Positions 45,079-56,423 are shown, numbered from the stretch's first letter. The stretch: DNA of 64,000 nucleotides from Distichodus sexfasciatus (GCA_032718565.1 JAVGVS010000002.1:11356218-11420217), one strand, 5' to 3'. A program made the numbers and translations. Notes: generated by a model not told the origin, from the sequence alone.

Positions 45079-45182
45079 TAAGCCGGTGCTTGTTGTAATT
45101 GGTGTTCTTTTCAGTTTACACATTGTTCTGAAGTAGACCATAAGGAAGAAGGGAAAACAGAATTTGCATTCATGCCTCAAGC

Positions 45183-45230
45183 TGTCACAGTGACTCAGCA
45201 AACTTGGTGAGGTGTGTCAATATAAAACCA
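45183..45230 (+). promoter_or_regulatory. ARE plus TATA box, probable promoter of second mgst1
   Basis: TGTCACAGTGACTCAGCA at 45183-45200 gives an exact TGACTCAGCA antioxidant response core. A TATAAAA box follows at 45221-45227, about 20 bases later. Spacing and order fit a stress-inducible core promoter 2.1 kb before the second ATG and just 100 bases past the first copy's poly(A) signal. Confidence 0.55.
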
Positions 45231-45480
45231 GCTCTGGATACTGCTGATATTTTATATTAAAAGAGTATTTACTAGGGTAAGAGGTTGTAATACAGAAATG
45301 TTAATGATTTTCCTTTATTTGTACAGAAGGCAAAACTTTGGGTTAAAAATGTGTGGGGTTTGAAGCCTCAACACACTGGGCAAAATAGTATTTTGGTGAG
45401 GCTAAGTTAGCCAGAGGTGATTATTTATTTAGTGGGGGATGTAAAACCTTCATTTCCTCATAATTTTCACTCGCACTTCT

Positions 45481-45608
45481 AAACATAACGCAACAAGCAG
45501 GAAGTCGGGAATGCAGGAGCTCGAGTTCACTTCAGAAGTAACCTTTGTCTCTCACATAAACAGCAAACTTAACTTCATCTAAAGAGCAGAAGCAGCAGGC
45601 TGTTGAAG
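45481..45608 (+). other. Possible 5' UTR exon of second mgst1
   Basis: Ends at a donor-like TTGAAG|GTAGGA. A shorter alternative ends at ACTAGG|GTAAGA (45276). Either could splice to the acceptor TTTCAG at 47306. Undecided without transcripts. Confidence 0.3.
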
Positions 45609-45974
45609 GTAGGATAATGATACATAATAATCTCTGGCTAATTACCTACTCATCTGTCTGTGCATAACTTATTAGTTGGACAATTTTAGTTTATGAAAGT
45701 GCACTTTTGAGATTTTACAGAAAAATAGCCTTGAGTTCCTAATAGCTTTGACCTATTCTGTGCATGCAGATATTCCAACTCACAACTGTTGCTAGAATAT
45801 AGCAGTAAATGTAGAGCACTACTATTACTTGTGTACAGTTTGTCAAAACAAAAACAATGTAATCTGTTTGTCTCTGTACTAGTGTAACGTATATGGTTCT
45901 TTTTGGTCTGATAGTTAAACAGTTACATGTTGTGAAGTATAAACCTCGATCATTCATAAGACCTGTGTAATTAA

Positions 45975-47234
45975 AATATATATCCTCCTGAGACCCAGTA
46001 ATTCATTTTGTGTACGGTAGTACACATTCAGTTTTTGCTTAAATCTCTCATACTATACATGCCACTTTGCTAAGTCCTGTTGTGTATTAGAGAGGACAAC
46101 TGTAGCTTTAAAATGATGTCACATGTGTGGGGGTGTGACGTTGCCAACCCCTCCTGTCCTGTCTTTTCAAAATACCTGCCATCAGCACAAGCACATTTTA
46201 TGGAAGAAAGAAAGGTAAGCATGATAATTTAAAATGTTTTTAATGTTATATTTGGATTAATTTCCCAAAATGAACATCTAATTAGTAATTTGAGTAAGTT
46301 TTCAGAACTTAGATTATTTATTTTCTCAGTGCAGATTACTAGTTTATTAATGTGTACTGTAGTGCACGTCAGAACTTTTTCTAGTAGACAGTTCTTTCAC
46401 AGAAGCAGAAAGAATTCTTAACAGAATCACTGAGGAAGGTTCAGACTTAGATCTTTCTGAAGATGAGAGTCCATTGAGTCCAGCAGAGAGTGAGAACCCT
46501 TATGAGGAACCAGATGAGGAAACAGATGAGGGTGAGGAAGATGCAGATGTAGTAGATAAAGACACAGGGCCAGCTGAAGTGTGCCGCTGTCCTATCTGGG
46601 CCAAAACCAACATGCAGGGATGTGGGATTTTTGATTATGAGCAAAAAAGGAAGGATAGCATAAAGAAATGTGTTCCAGTAGATAGATAGATGGATGGATG
46701 GATGGATGGATAGATAGATACTTTATTAATCCCCAAAGGGAAATTTCAGTGTTGCAGTAGCCGTAAAAAAAAATATTACAGAACAGTATAGAAAAATAAA
46801 AAAATAGTGTAAAATTGTTGTAAGTGAACTATCCCAGATAGTTAAGAAAAATATATATTATGTTAATTCTGCTAAATTGCGTTTTGCTAAATTCTTTTTC
46901 TATGTCTTAGGTTCATGCCTGTGTTGGAAGAACACAGAATTGAAGATGATGGTGCCCCAATGACACAGTGGTTGGAGCCCACAGCAGTACTTCCAGCAGT
47001 ACATTGATGAAAAACTAATTTCTAACAATTTTCATAATAAGCTCTTGAATTTTCTTGATCTTTCACACTAACGAAGTCCTGTTGTGCACTGAAGTGCACA
47101 TGTTGTAAAATTTAAATAAAATTAGGTACAAACAAAACAATCTTTGCAATTGGTTTATTACCACCCCAACACTTGATTTATATAAAAAATATCAAAATCA
47201 AAATACTTTTTTTCCCTGGGTCTCGGAAGGATAT
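45975..47234 (+). mobile_element. TTAA-flanked, piggyBac-like transposon
   Basis: Flanked by TTAA (45971-45974 and 47235-47238), with inverted ends carrying ATCCTCCTGAGACCCAG on the left and CTGGGTCTCGGAAGGAT on the right. An internal frame (about 46398-46688) encodes an acidic stretch (DLSEDESPLSPAES, EEPDEETDEGEEDADVV) like the N-terminus of piggyBac transposases. The catalytic part is missing. A separate (GATA/GGAT)n repeat and LINE tail are inserted at 46683. Confidence 0.7.
46683..46800. repeat. GATA/GGAT microsatellite with LINE-type tail
   Basis: GATAGATAGATGGATGGATGG leads into GATACTTTATTAATCCCC and AAAGGGAAATT, a familiar fish LINE/SINE 3' junction, inserted in the piggyBac-like element. 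Confidence 0.75.
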
Positions 47235-47337
47235 TTAAGTAAGTAGATTTTAAAAATGTTTATTTAAACTATTATAAAATCATTTGATCTGCTGTTGATC
47301 TTTCAGTGTTTATTCCAACTCCGCAGTGCTTGTAAAG

Positions 47338-48758
47338 ATGTCAGAGATTGTGCACAAGTTTGACAGTGATGTCTTCCTGGCCTTCTCCTCCTACGCCACC
47401 ATAGTTATCCTCAAGATGATGCTCATGGGCCCCACGACATCATATTACCGCTTAACAAGAAAGGTTGGTTTTTCCTGTGTTGTTTTTATTCTGTGATTTG
47501 ACCTTTGGAATTTAAAAGGTTTTATTATTTTATGACTCCTTGAAATTATTCTGCTGCCCATCCTTATTGCTGCAGGTTTTTTCTAATATGGAAGACACAG
47601 CGCTTGGGGGACCTGCTGAGGACAGGAAGAAGATGTTACGGGTGGATCCAGATGTTGAGCGGGTGCGAAGGTAGAGAAGTGGTTTGTTGGTCTATACATT
47701 TCTGCATTTATATATTTCTGTCATTACAATTCTACAACTACCAAATAATAATAATAATTTATTATTAACAGACGCCCTACTTTTTGGCTGAACATGCATG
47801 CATGAATTGTGAGACACAAAGCCAAAACCTATTGTCAACTCAAATGAATGCTGTGCATGAAACAGTTAAAATCATGGAGCTGAAAGCTGAAGCAATCTAG
47901 TAAATATAGAGTGCATCAAAACTGTACACAAGCCACAAACATCCAAATATAGCACTACTGCTGGAGTAGCATTTATCTAATTTGGCATACAGCAAATTTT
48001 TGTGTGTTTTTTTAAAATAATTGGTCATATATCATGATCCAAATAGCAAAAAATTATCAGTATTAGTATCTTTCTAGCGCAAATATAGACAATAGATGCA
48101 TAAAACAGAGGGTATAAATAGTACAAGACAGATCAATATACAGGACACAATGAGCACTAACAATGAACACCATACAAATATAATAAAAATATACAGTACA
48201 ATACACAAAACAATATCCAGTACAAAATATACAAGACAATATACAGTCAATATGCAGGTTATATTAGGTATCCAGGGAAAGTGGGATTATACAAAATGAA
48301 GAGCTTATGGTATGGCAAGTGATAGAACTAATCAACTATTTATATAATAATACAGTTATAAAAGTAATAATACTGTTATAAAAGAAATAATATTAATTGA
48401 GTGTAGTAAAGTTACAATGAAGGTCATTTGGAGTCTGGTTAACTGCATTCTTTTCTAAATTGGATTTATTTAAAAATATGTCCTAGACCAGCATTTTCTC
48501 TCTGTCTCCAGATGCCATCAGAACGACCTGGAGAACATCGTTCCTTTTGTTGTAGTCGGTCTGCTTTACACTCTGACTGGGCCTAAACTCTCCACTGCCC
48601 TTCTGCACTTCCGCCTGTTTGTTGGATCGCGGTTCTTTCACACGGTGGCGTACCTTACACCCCTGCCCCAACCCAGCCGGGCCCTGGCCTGGATGGTGGG
48701 TATGGGCACCACCTTCTCCATGGCCTACCACATCCTCTCCACCGCACTTCACTTATAA
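47338..48758 (+). CDS. mgst1: Microsomal glutathione S-transferase 1, second tandem copy
   Basis: Paralogue of the gene at 43665, same exon phases. Exons: 47338-47463, 47576-47670 and 48512-48758 (TAA), 155 aa, the same length as human MGST1. Acceptor at 47306 precedes 31 bases of 5' UTR. Helices are around residues 11-33, 83-97, 104-122 and 132-150. VERVRRCHQNDLENI starts at about residue 69. The glutathione-activating arginine of LPQPSRAL falls at residue 130. The N-terminal MSEIVHKFDSDVF is closer to human than that of copy one. The loop reads NMEDTALGG where mammals have NPEDC, so the regulatory cysteine is absent, but both copies have a cysteine in RRCH where human has alanine. AATAAA at 48917. 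Confidence 0.96.
47880..48440. repeat. AT-rich repeat in intron of second mgst1
   Basis: Runs of AATATACAGTACAATACAC-like words and GTATCCAGGG resemble the inner repeat at 1610-2100 in the helb intron. Edges uncertain. Confidence 0.35.
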
Positions 48759-48916
48759 GCAATTTGCAAAAATGTTAAATACTTTACAGTGGTTTGTTGG
48801 TAACACACCAGTCCTGACTAACCAACATTAGAACATAATCACGTTGGAAGAATATTGATCATACAGTTGGTGAACGCCACATTTAGCAGACATGTCAGTA
48901 ACAGTTTGAAATGCAC

Positions 48917-48922
48917 AATAAA
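48917..48922 (+). terminator. Polyadenylation signal of second mgst1
   Basis: AATAAA about 160 bases after the stop. Confidence 0.6.
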
Positions 48923-49146
48923 CATTTGAATTTTAAGAGATGTGATATATTGGGGATGATTTTTTTCTGTTCCAAATTTCCAAAGCGTATTTGTAGAACT
49001 GATTAATGCTGACCTTAAATAGTTTTTCAATTTTAATTTGGCAAATACAAAAGCCAAAAGATTAACTGGCCTGAGATCGCTGGAATGGTTTCTCAGGTCA
49101 TCTGGCTCATAAAATGTCACCTTTATACAAGTGATGTGTACTTTGT

Positions 49147-49160
49147 CCACTAGAGGGGGG
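49147..49160 (+). promoter_or_regulatory. CTCF-like motif
   Basis: CCACTAGAGGGGGG, close to the vertebrate CTCF core, about 400 bases past the second mgst1. Same orientation as the motif at 25939. Confidence 0.35.
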
Positions 49161-49584
49161 TGTCTGAAAACTCAAGGTGGTTTAACAGCTCACACACACA
49201 CAGCACCATATAACAAACGACGGCATCAGCCAATCTCGAGTCGTGATCTTCTGAACTCAAATGTCTGTCCTTCCCAAAGGTTTATAGATTTAGACCCTGC
49301 CATAAGGAAGTTCTTACACTGCTCAGTCTCTAGTAGACTACATAGTGCTATCAATGCCACTACTAAAAAGAAAGAGGTTCAAATAACAACCACTTCTATC
49401 TCCTATAACGTGCACTGTGAGCACCCTAAAAACTATCGTCTTTGGATGAGACGTAAAACAGAGGCCCTCACACTCTCAGGTCATAAAAGACCACTGCAAA
49501 AAAGCAAAGCAGCTTTCTCAAAGAGTCGAGCAGAACCCCGATGTCCTGCTAAAATGAGCCACAATGATCCTTTCAAATCTGGTC

Positions 49585-49790
49585 TCGCAATTTACATTTA
49601 CATTGATGGTATTTAACATGCGCTCTAGCCAAGCGTCTGCCATTTTCTAGATACAATGACAGTTTCACTGGAGCAACTTGGGGTTAAGGGCTTTGCTCAG
49701 GGTGCAACGTTGGTTTCTGGAATTTTAATCCCCAATCTTACAATTACCAACACAGGGGTTTTTGTCACTTGGGCCACTGCGCTATCTCTA
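49585..49790 (-). mobile_element. Fish SINE with conserved core, minus orientation
   Basis: TTTACATTTACATTGATGG, then GTCTGCCATTTTCTAGATAC, TTGGGGTTAAGGGCTTTGCTCAGG and CACTTGGGCCACTGCGC are the reverse complement of the family at 7646-7833. Confidence 0.65.
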
Positions 49791-49969
49791 ACTGGTGATT
49801 TCTCTTTAGAACCTTAGCTAATGTGTGGTGAGTGCACTGATGCAGAATGGCTTCTGGAGGTCATCATCCAGGTGGAGCTGCACATCAGTGCTGGTTGAAG
49901 TGGCTCCACATTGTCTCAGTGAACCGCTTTGGGTGTCTAGGAAAGCGCTTTATAAATGGAGCATTCATT

Positions 49970-51020
49970 CATTCAACAGAATTTGTCATAACAGGCTCCT
50001 GTCTGCCCGGGGGATGATAAAGCCTTGTCGCCTCCCGAATCAAGGTGAGACATGACGTTCCACAGCCCTGATCCTTCCCCTCCTGCGCACGGCCTTCTCT
50101 CTGTAACACATTAAAGTCCGGCACTTAGCTCCAAGGCCATGGAAACTGGCCATGCATACAGACCAAAGACGGGCTTTTGTTCATTTGTTTTGGGTATATG
50201 CCAAGCTTCAGGCTCTGTAATATTTCAGTTAAGTCGAGCGTTTTACAGCTGAGCAGATGAAGCACGCCTAAACTTTGCTCGGTAATCAATAGCGACTGAT
50301 CCTCCCACTCCGTCCACACCATTGGCTCGAGTCGGCTGGGCTCTGGAAGGGTTGGGCTGCACCTGGACGGTTGCAGTGTGTGTTTGCAACTTACTTTTTA
50401 TTTATTTATTTTTTTTACTCCAGTCTCTTGCAAACTTTGTCAAACTCCACCGCAGGGGCTTCTGGATTCAGCAGTGGATTATAGCTTCACAGTTGGACTT
50501 TGTGTTGGTGCATCTATATTCAGAGAGATATACAGCTGAAGACAGACAGAAAGACCGACCGGCTGCCTCAACATCTCTGTGTCAGAACGTTTCCTTCTTC
50601 TTTGGTCTCAGCATTACAAGAGGAGCCCATATATATTCTCAGATCTGCCCACTGCCTTATTGTTGGGCTTATTAACTGTACAGGGGCTTAATTAGGCAGA
50701 ACTTCAAAGTGGTGGCGCAGGCCCGGCGCTGAGGTGCGGCAGAGATTTATATCACACAATGGCTCCCCGGGTCCTGAAAAATTAATGAACGCTTAGCCGA
50801 GATCCGACTAGCGGCCGACGCTTTGCATTATAAATCAATTTGAGTTTAAGCCCCGCTATCTGCTAGCCGCCATATGCAGTGGCCAGGACGTTTCCAGGGC
50901 ACACGGCGACTGAGGGTGACGTTTCTGTGGTGGCTGATTCTGAGGTAATGTGTGGACTGAAGGTGCTTTATCCAGCTCATGAGGATATGACAGAATAGAC
51001 CACAACATACCAGAGAGCTG
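49970..51020. promoter_or_regulatory. Candidate regulatory block downstream of mgst1 pair
   Basis: Non-repetitive mixed-GC DNA with CpG-richer parts at 50720-50820 and words such as ATTAATGAACGC. No exon supported. Confidence 0.25.
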
Positions 51021-51029
51021 TTCTCACAC

Positions 51030-51068
51030 ACTCTCTCTCTCTCTCACACACACACACAGACACACACT
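51030..51068. repeat. (CT)n(CA)n microsatellite
   Basis: CT units followed directly by CA units. Confidence 0.85.
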
Positions 51069-51649
51069 AGCCTATTAGTTTTCTATGAAGGGTGTGACAG
51101 AACAGCAGCTCAAAGCCATTCTGGCACCGCCAGTACGTAATCCAGGGCCACATACTGAAGAATGTCTCCTTGCTCTGAGACAGTGCATCCTTTAATGGAA
51201 TGCGCACATAATAAAGAAGTAAGATCTTTCACCTTGCTCTTTTGCCCTCTGCTTTTCTCTTTGTCAACAGCATCTATTCCTGTATTTTCAGGTTTGTGTG
51301 ATGCTTTGTAAGCTTGCTTTATTATTATTTTTTAAAATATTTGCAGTCATTGGGCAGAAAGGCACTTAAGATCTGGTGTTTTTTTCTAACAGTAAAGAGA
51401 ATTTTGTGTATCGTTCAGAATCAGGTTAGAGTCCTGCATTTACAACATGCCTGCTATGACCAGGGGACTCAATCAATAGCTGCTTTCTCATTAGGAGAAA
51501 GAGGTGACCTCTATCCCACGATGTCGTTAGATGTGCTAGCCAAACGGAGTGCTGTGAAGTGGTATTGGTTCAAAAGATCTGAATATATTAACAGACACAG
51601 CCTGTAGTTTGTAGACATTTGCGTTTCGTGCTTCCTCACAGAATGGCAT

Positions 51650-52130
51650 GATGGACTGACTAGTGACAAATGGAGCTTTAATTTGAAAATGTGAAAACCA
51701 GAAACAGACTTCAAACGTGCTTGACCACATCCAGCGTACGGACAGAAATCAGCTGCTCAATCACATCTAAAAAATGGCATATGAGCAGTGAAGCGTGCGC
51801 CGGCAGCTGTTCGGAAGACGGTTCTACACCAGCATATCCAGTCCTGTCCTGCTACACATCCACTGCGTTCCCACAGCGCCTTGCCATTAACGGAAGCCAG
51901 TCTCAGCTAAACCCACTGGAGCAAAGTGGTGACCTCCGCTTGCATGTTTCAGATGGAGATTGGGAGTGCCGGTGGCGGGGGTTGTGTTCAGCTCGGCTGG
52001 GGTCAGCAGATTGCATATGCTGATGGAGCTGGTTGGAATGCGGGTGATTACCATAAGCAATTTAAATGATATTGATTTAACCTCTCAGCTGCTGTAATTG
52101 ACCATCCTGACCAAAGCTCCCCAGCCTTTG
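51650..52130. promoter_or_regulatory. Candidate regulatory block
   Basis: Non-repetitive, moderate GC, with TTGCATATGCTGATGG and CCATTAACGG words. Function inferred from texture only. Confidence 0.2.
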
Positions 52131-52370
52131 TTCTGTGTGTGTCTAACATACTAGACTTCGTATGACTCGTTTTTTACTGCCTCAGTTCTTTCACACTGCA
52201 TGTTTAAAAACAGAAACATACGTAGGCTTGTTTAGTTTGATTCACAACCCAAATTTAATAATGAAAGATTCCCTTCACCTGTCAGTCGTCATAATATTAT
52301 GCCTGGTTGGTGTATATAACTGTGTATAACTTTAAGATTCGCACTCATATGTTAGTTGTAAACACACCGT

Positions 52371-52635
52371 TGGTGCAGTCGGTGGCGTAATGGTTGGGCG
52401 TTCTCCCAGTGATTAGAAGGTCATCAGTTTGAATCCCAGGCCGGTAAAGTTACTACTGAGGCACTCATGAGCAAGGTATCGTCCCCAAGCACTGCTCCCC
52501 GCGTGCTCCCCATGTCAGCTGCCCACTGCTCCTTCACGGATGGGTCAAATGCAGAGGTCACATTTCGTTGTGGTGCACTGTGTGCTGTGCTGTGGTGAGT
52601 TCACAATGACAAATAATCACTCACTTTCACACTTA
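52371..52635 (+). mobile_element. tRNA-derived SINE, most complete copy of GGTCACATTT family
   Basis: A-box-like GGCGTAATGGTTGGGCG, B-box region CAGTTTGAATCCC, body GAGGCACTCATGAGCAAGG and GGGTCAAATGCAGAGGTCACA, and a tail with AATAATCACTCAC. At least seven other copies lie in the window: 19935, 25660, 39508, 40126, 56424, 58485 and 60862. Confidence 0.85.
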
Positions 52636-52896
52636 CTTTTAATGATTCTGTTTAATTCCTAATAAGATCTAATAATGTGTAACAGTGTTCTGTTTACAGT
52701 CAGCATTCTTTTTTAAAGAAATACATAATTAATGAGGCCTTTTTGGTGAAAAGTTGTACCTTTTATGACCTAAATGGGGTGAAAACCTTTGCAGAATGTT
52801 GTATTTTTCCATTTGTTTGCAGTGAATCAATCATACTCGCTCTGAAAACCTCTCTGGTTTGACTAAAGTAGGAACTTCACCAACCTTGGACACGTG

Positions 52897-53056
52897 TACA
52901 TTTACATTTATGAAATATAGACCCAGATTTCCTAATTACAGGGACAGACTGCCTGGAGCAGCTTGGTTGTTAAGGGTCTTCCTCAGGGACTCAATCGTGG
53001 TAGTGCGGGAAGAGAGATGGAACTACATTTTGAACCTACAACCACCTGGTCTATAA
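52897..53056 (-). mobile_element. Fish SINE with conserved core, minus orientation
   Basis: TTTACATTTATGAAATA, AGCTTGGTTGTTAAGGGTC, TTTTGAACCTACAACC and TAAGCCACTTTGC follow the reverse order of the family at 7646-7833. Confidence 0.55.
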
Positions 53057-53173
53057 GCCACTTTGCTACATGTATTTGATTTGTTTGATCCACCGTGGAA
53101 ATTTAGTAATGTAAAATATTATGGCTTTCAGTCTAACATCCCTAAATCCCACTGTCAAATACATCTTAAATGT

Positions 53174-53300
53174 CAAAGTCAAAGTAAACTTTGTCATCTC
53201 TGCCATATACTGTGCAAGTATACAGAGAGACGAGACAACGTGGCTCCAATTTTTACCGGGGCAAAGAACAACAAACAAGACAAATAAGACACAGTGTCAG
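53174..53300. repeat. Dispersed repeat, partner of the one at 1610
   Basis: CAAAGTCAAAGTAAACTTTG, GTATACAGAGAGACGAGACAA and GTGGCTCCAATTTTTAC match 1610-1740. Confidence 0.65.
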
Positions 53301-54169
53301 TGTCTTTTACACTGAATGTGTATGAGATCAGTAACATTTTCAATATGAAAAATCATGGACATCGTTAGGTCTATTTTGGGGGAGCTGAAGCCCCCCCCCA
53401 AGATCCCAAGCCGCCCTAAAAGTATAGTAATTATTATATTATTTTTAAATTATATATCCATTCATTTCATACATCACTGAGCGCAGATATGCACTTAACA
53501 AACTGAAGCAAGACTACGAATTGAAATTAAAAATAATAAGTCTATCTCTGATTATTTAATTAAAATGATGTACTGGCTGTTTAAGCTGCTATAGATAGCA
53601 GGCAGCATTAGGACATTAGGATCCAGGCGGAAGCTACATGTCGCTGCTTGTTAGCGAGTAGCAACCAGAGCCCGTTTACTGTTAAAATTTCTCTGGTAGC
53701 GACGTTTATACTCAGTTCAACAGAACAATACTGTGAGTAGGTGTCAATAACTGTTCACTGCTTAACTTTACTTATGTTTCCTCAAGTGAAAGGAAAGTGA
53801 CGTTGTTGGGTATTTTAAAACTAATTTAGACCAGCTTGTTGTGATCAAAAACTTAATGGTAAAGTGTCGCTGTTTTTGCTGTCCTGCAACAATGTTCAAT
53901 AGTTCTGCAAATATTGTAGCAGCAGTCAAGAGACGAGGATTACAGTTTTGACCATCTGCCATTAAATGTATTCGCCATGAAACTGCGACCATTTTTTCTG
54001 CTTTTTATTTCCAATATTAGAAGAATAAAATAGTCAAACATGAATCAAACCACTAGTTTTCGACTTCAAAATGTAACACAAACTATTCATGTTGTTAGTT
54101 GCAGTCAAGGAGTATTTGCTAATTAGCATCTCATAAAATGGCTCGAAGTGTTGTGTCCCTTTAAAGGGT

Positions 54170-54760
54170 TGTTTAAAAAAGAACAAACGATTCTTTCACT
54201 AAAAAGGACTCATTGGACCTGAGTGGACAGCACAGATCAATCAATAGCCAGTCTGTCATGGCAACAAAGGAACAGTTCAATTAACACGTCAGGTTTGGTT
54301 AATTTAGCCGCTTCCAGCGAGGTCGCTCCAGCTTCATTATAAGAGGCTAGTGCAGAGGGAGCCATGGGACCTCTCCTCCAATTTGGATGCAAACATTCTT
54401 GGTGTAACTCATCTGAACAAGAATAATAGAAGAAAAACCACCTTTTCATCAGCACCTCCGTTCAGATAACCCGCCAAAATGTAATAACCCTTGGAGTTAA
54501 TCAACTTCCTTTAAATCAAATACCTAAATTGGCTGATAGTTTGGCATTTAGATAACATTGACGGCTGGAGGTGAGGCGGGAGATGGGACAAAAACATGAG
54601 ACTAATGACGTTTTCTTTCATGAAAACTCCATCAAATACGTCTGGCGGTATCTACGAGAGTCCGCTGCACCATTACACGGAATTATATTTGGTGCACTGA
54701 TCAATTAATGAATGTAGAAAACTCCACCTGGGAGAACAGGAGAGCACGTTGCTCATTTTT
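54170..54760. promoter_or_regulatory. Candidate regulatory block with RFX-type X-box
   Basis: Non-repetitive. GTCATGGCAAC at about 54255 is the reverse complement of GTTGCCATGAC, an X-box-like word. TAAT and GATAA words surround it. No exon. Confidence 0.3.
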
Positions 54761-54996
54761 CACCCCCCTCTCTTCTCAGGAGAGTGCGCAATTTCTTGTT
54801 TTAATATTTTAGCGTTCTAACTTAAGCTTCAGACTTCTCTCCAGGTAGCACACTAGATCATCCTGACATTTCAAACTACGAAAACCTTTGGAATAAAGTG
54901 TTTTTTATTCCGTTCTATTAACATAATTTATGCTTGTCAGGGAGCCCACCTCAGTGGGGGGTGGGGGTGGGATATCGCCATATTTCATCTCTACCT

Positions 54997-55365
54997 CAGA
55001 GTGTGTGTGTGTGTGTGGGGGGGGGGGTGAAAGAAAGAGAGAGAGTGAGCTGTATGTGAGATTTGAAGTAGACATTCAACTTCATTACTCAACTGTGAAA
55101 CATTGATGAAGGCAAGAGTGGACTCAAATAAAAGCCAGCCGTCACTATTTGGCTGCGTGCTAACAGTGAGGGGACTTATGATTACACACACACACACAGA
55201 CACATTCACACATTCTACTTTACACATACACTCAAACACATTCTCTCTTTCTCTCTCTCCTTACACCCCCACACACACTCTCACTATCACACACATGCAC
55301 TTACACACTCTCTCTCATACAAACTCTCTCCCTTTTGCACAAACACACAAACTCTCTCTCACTCA
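54997..55365. repeat. Compound GT/G/GA and CA/CT microsatellite region
   Basis: A GT run followed by a G run and GAGA at 54997-55050, then CA- and CT-rich low-complexity sequence at 55180-55365. Frames through it are artefacts of composition. Confidence 0.85.
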
Positions 55366-55913
55366 GTGGTGATTTTAGTCTATCACCCTAAATTTTAACT
55401 CAGCGCCACCTGAAAAATAATTACGATTTCGTGAGGCAGCCAGTTCTCAAACCTTAGATTTGCCAAAAGTGCTTTTTAGAGATGGAACAAATGAAGACAA
55501 GCCCAAATGGACCAGTAAAATCCTTGCCCTGAGTCGTATCCTCCTCTGATTGGTTGGGGTGTTCGCGATTGCCTGATAGTTTTAATTCAAATGGGCATTT
55601 GAATGTACTGCAGACGTTACACAGCAAATCTCGGTATCGTTCTCAACAGCGAAATGTAAAGGTATGGCTAAAGAAACTCATGAAAGAAACATATTAAAAT
55701 ACAGGTGAAATAGTGGTGGTTCCTGTGGACAATTATAAGAATGAACTTAATCACGTTTATTACAGAGTCCATTTTTGCGGACAACTGGGCAACGTTACAG
55801 CAGCCTTATCATACCTAACACGCCAACCGAATTGTAAGAAGTCATATTGCTAATAGCCTTTATGGTGAGCATTTCGTCCAGGTAGCTTTTGTTTGAAAAT
55901 GTAAGTTCATGTA

Positions 55914-56275
55914 AGTTCATTCATTCATTCATTCATTCTCCGAAGCGTTTAATCCCTATCGGGGAGCTTATCCTGGGAACTTACGGGCGCAAGGCAGGGA
56001 CCAACCCTGGGCAGGTGCCAACACACCGCAGGACACACACACACTCATTCACACCTTAGGGGGCCAGTGTTAGATTCACCAATTAACCTATATCGCATGT
56101 CTTTGGACTGTGGGATGAAACCGGAGCACCCGGAGGAAACCCACACAAACATGGGGAGAGCATGCAAACTCCACACAGAAAGACCCTACGGCCGACCCGG
56201 GTTTTGAACCCAGGACCTTCTTGCTGTGAGGCAGCAGCGCTAACTACTGTTCCACTGTGCCGCCGGAAATATAAG
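55914..56275 (-). mobile_element. tRNA-derived SINE with (ATTC)n tail, near-complete
   Basis: (ATTC)n at left, body with GCATGTCTTTGGACTGTGGG, GGAGCACCCGGAGGAAACCC and CAAACTCCACACAGAAAG, and at right a reversed tRNA-like head (TTTTGAACCCAGGACC, CAGCAGCGCTAACTACTG). Best copy of this family here. Confidence 0.85.
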
Positions 56276-56423
56276 TTGCTCTAGAAAATGGTGTCTGAAA
56301 GCTACCACATTTCTACATTTGATCACTATTATCAACTGAGGTTACTTGTTAAGTGTCGCTCAGTAAAACCGAAATTGATGTTTGACTCTCTAATAGACAA
56401 CTACACCATTAAGTAAATTCAAG

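Noticed and set aside
46398..46688. Acidic frame as a host gene
   Set aside because: It lies inside TTAA-flanked inverted termini and resembles a transposase N-terminus.
49131..49616. 161-codon open frame after mgst1
   Set aside because: No recognisable domain; it begins in the CTCF-like motif region and ends in a SINE.
55103..55372. Threonine/histidine-rich frame as a repeat protein
   Set aside because: It is CA/CT microsatellite sequence read through.
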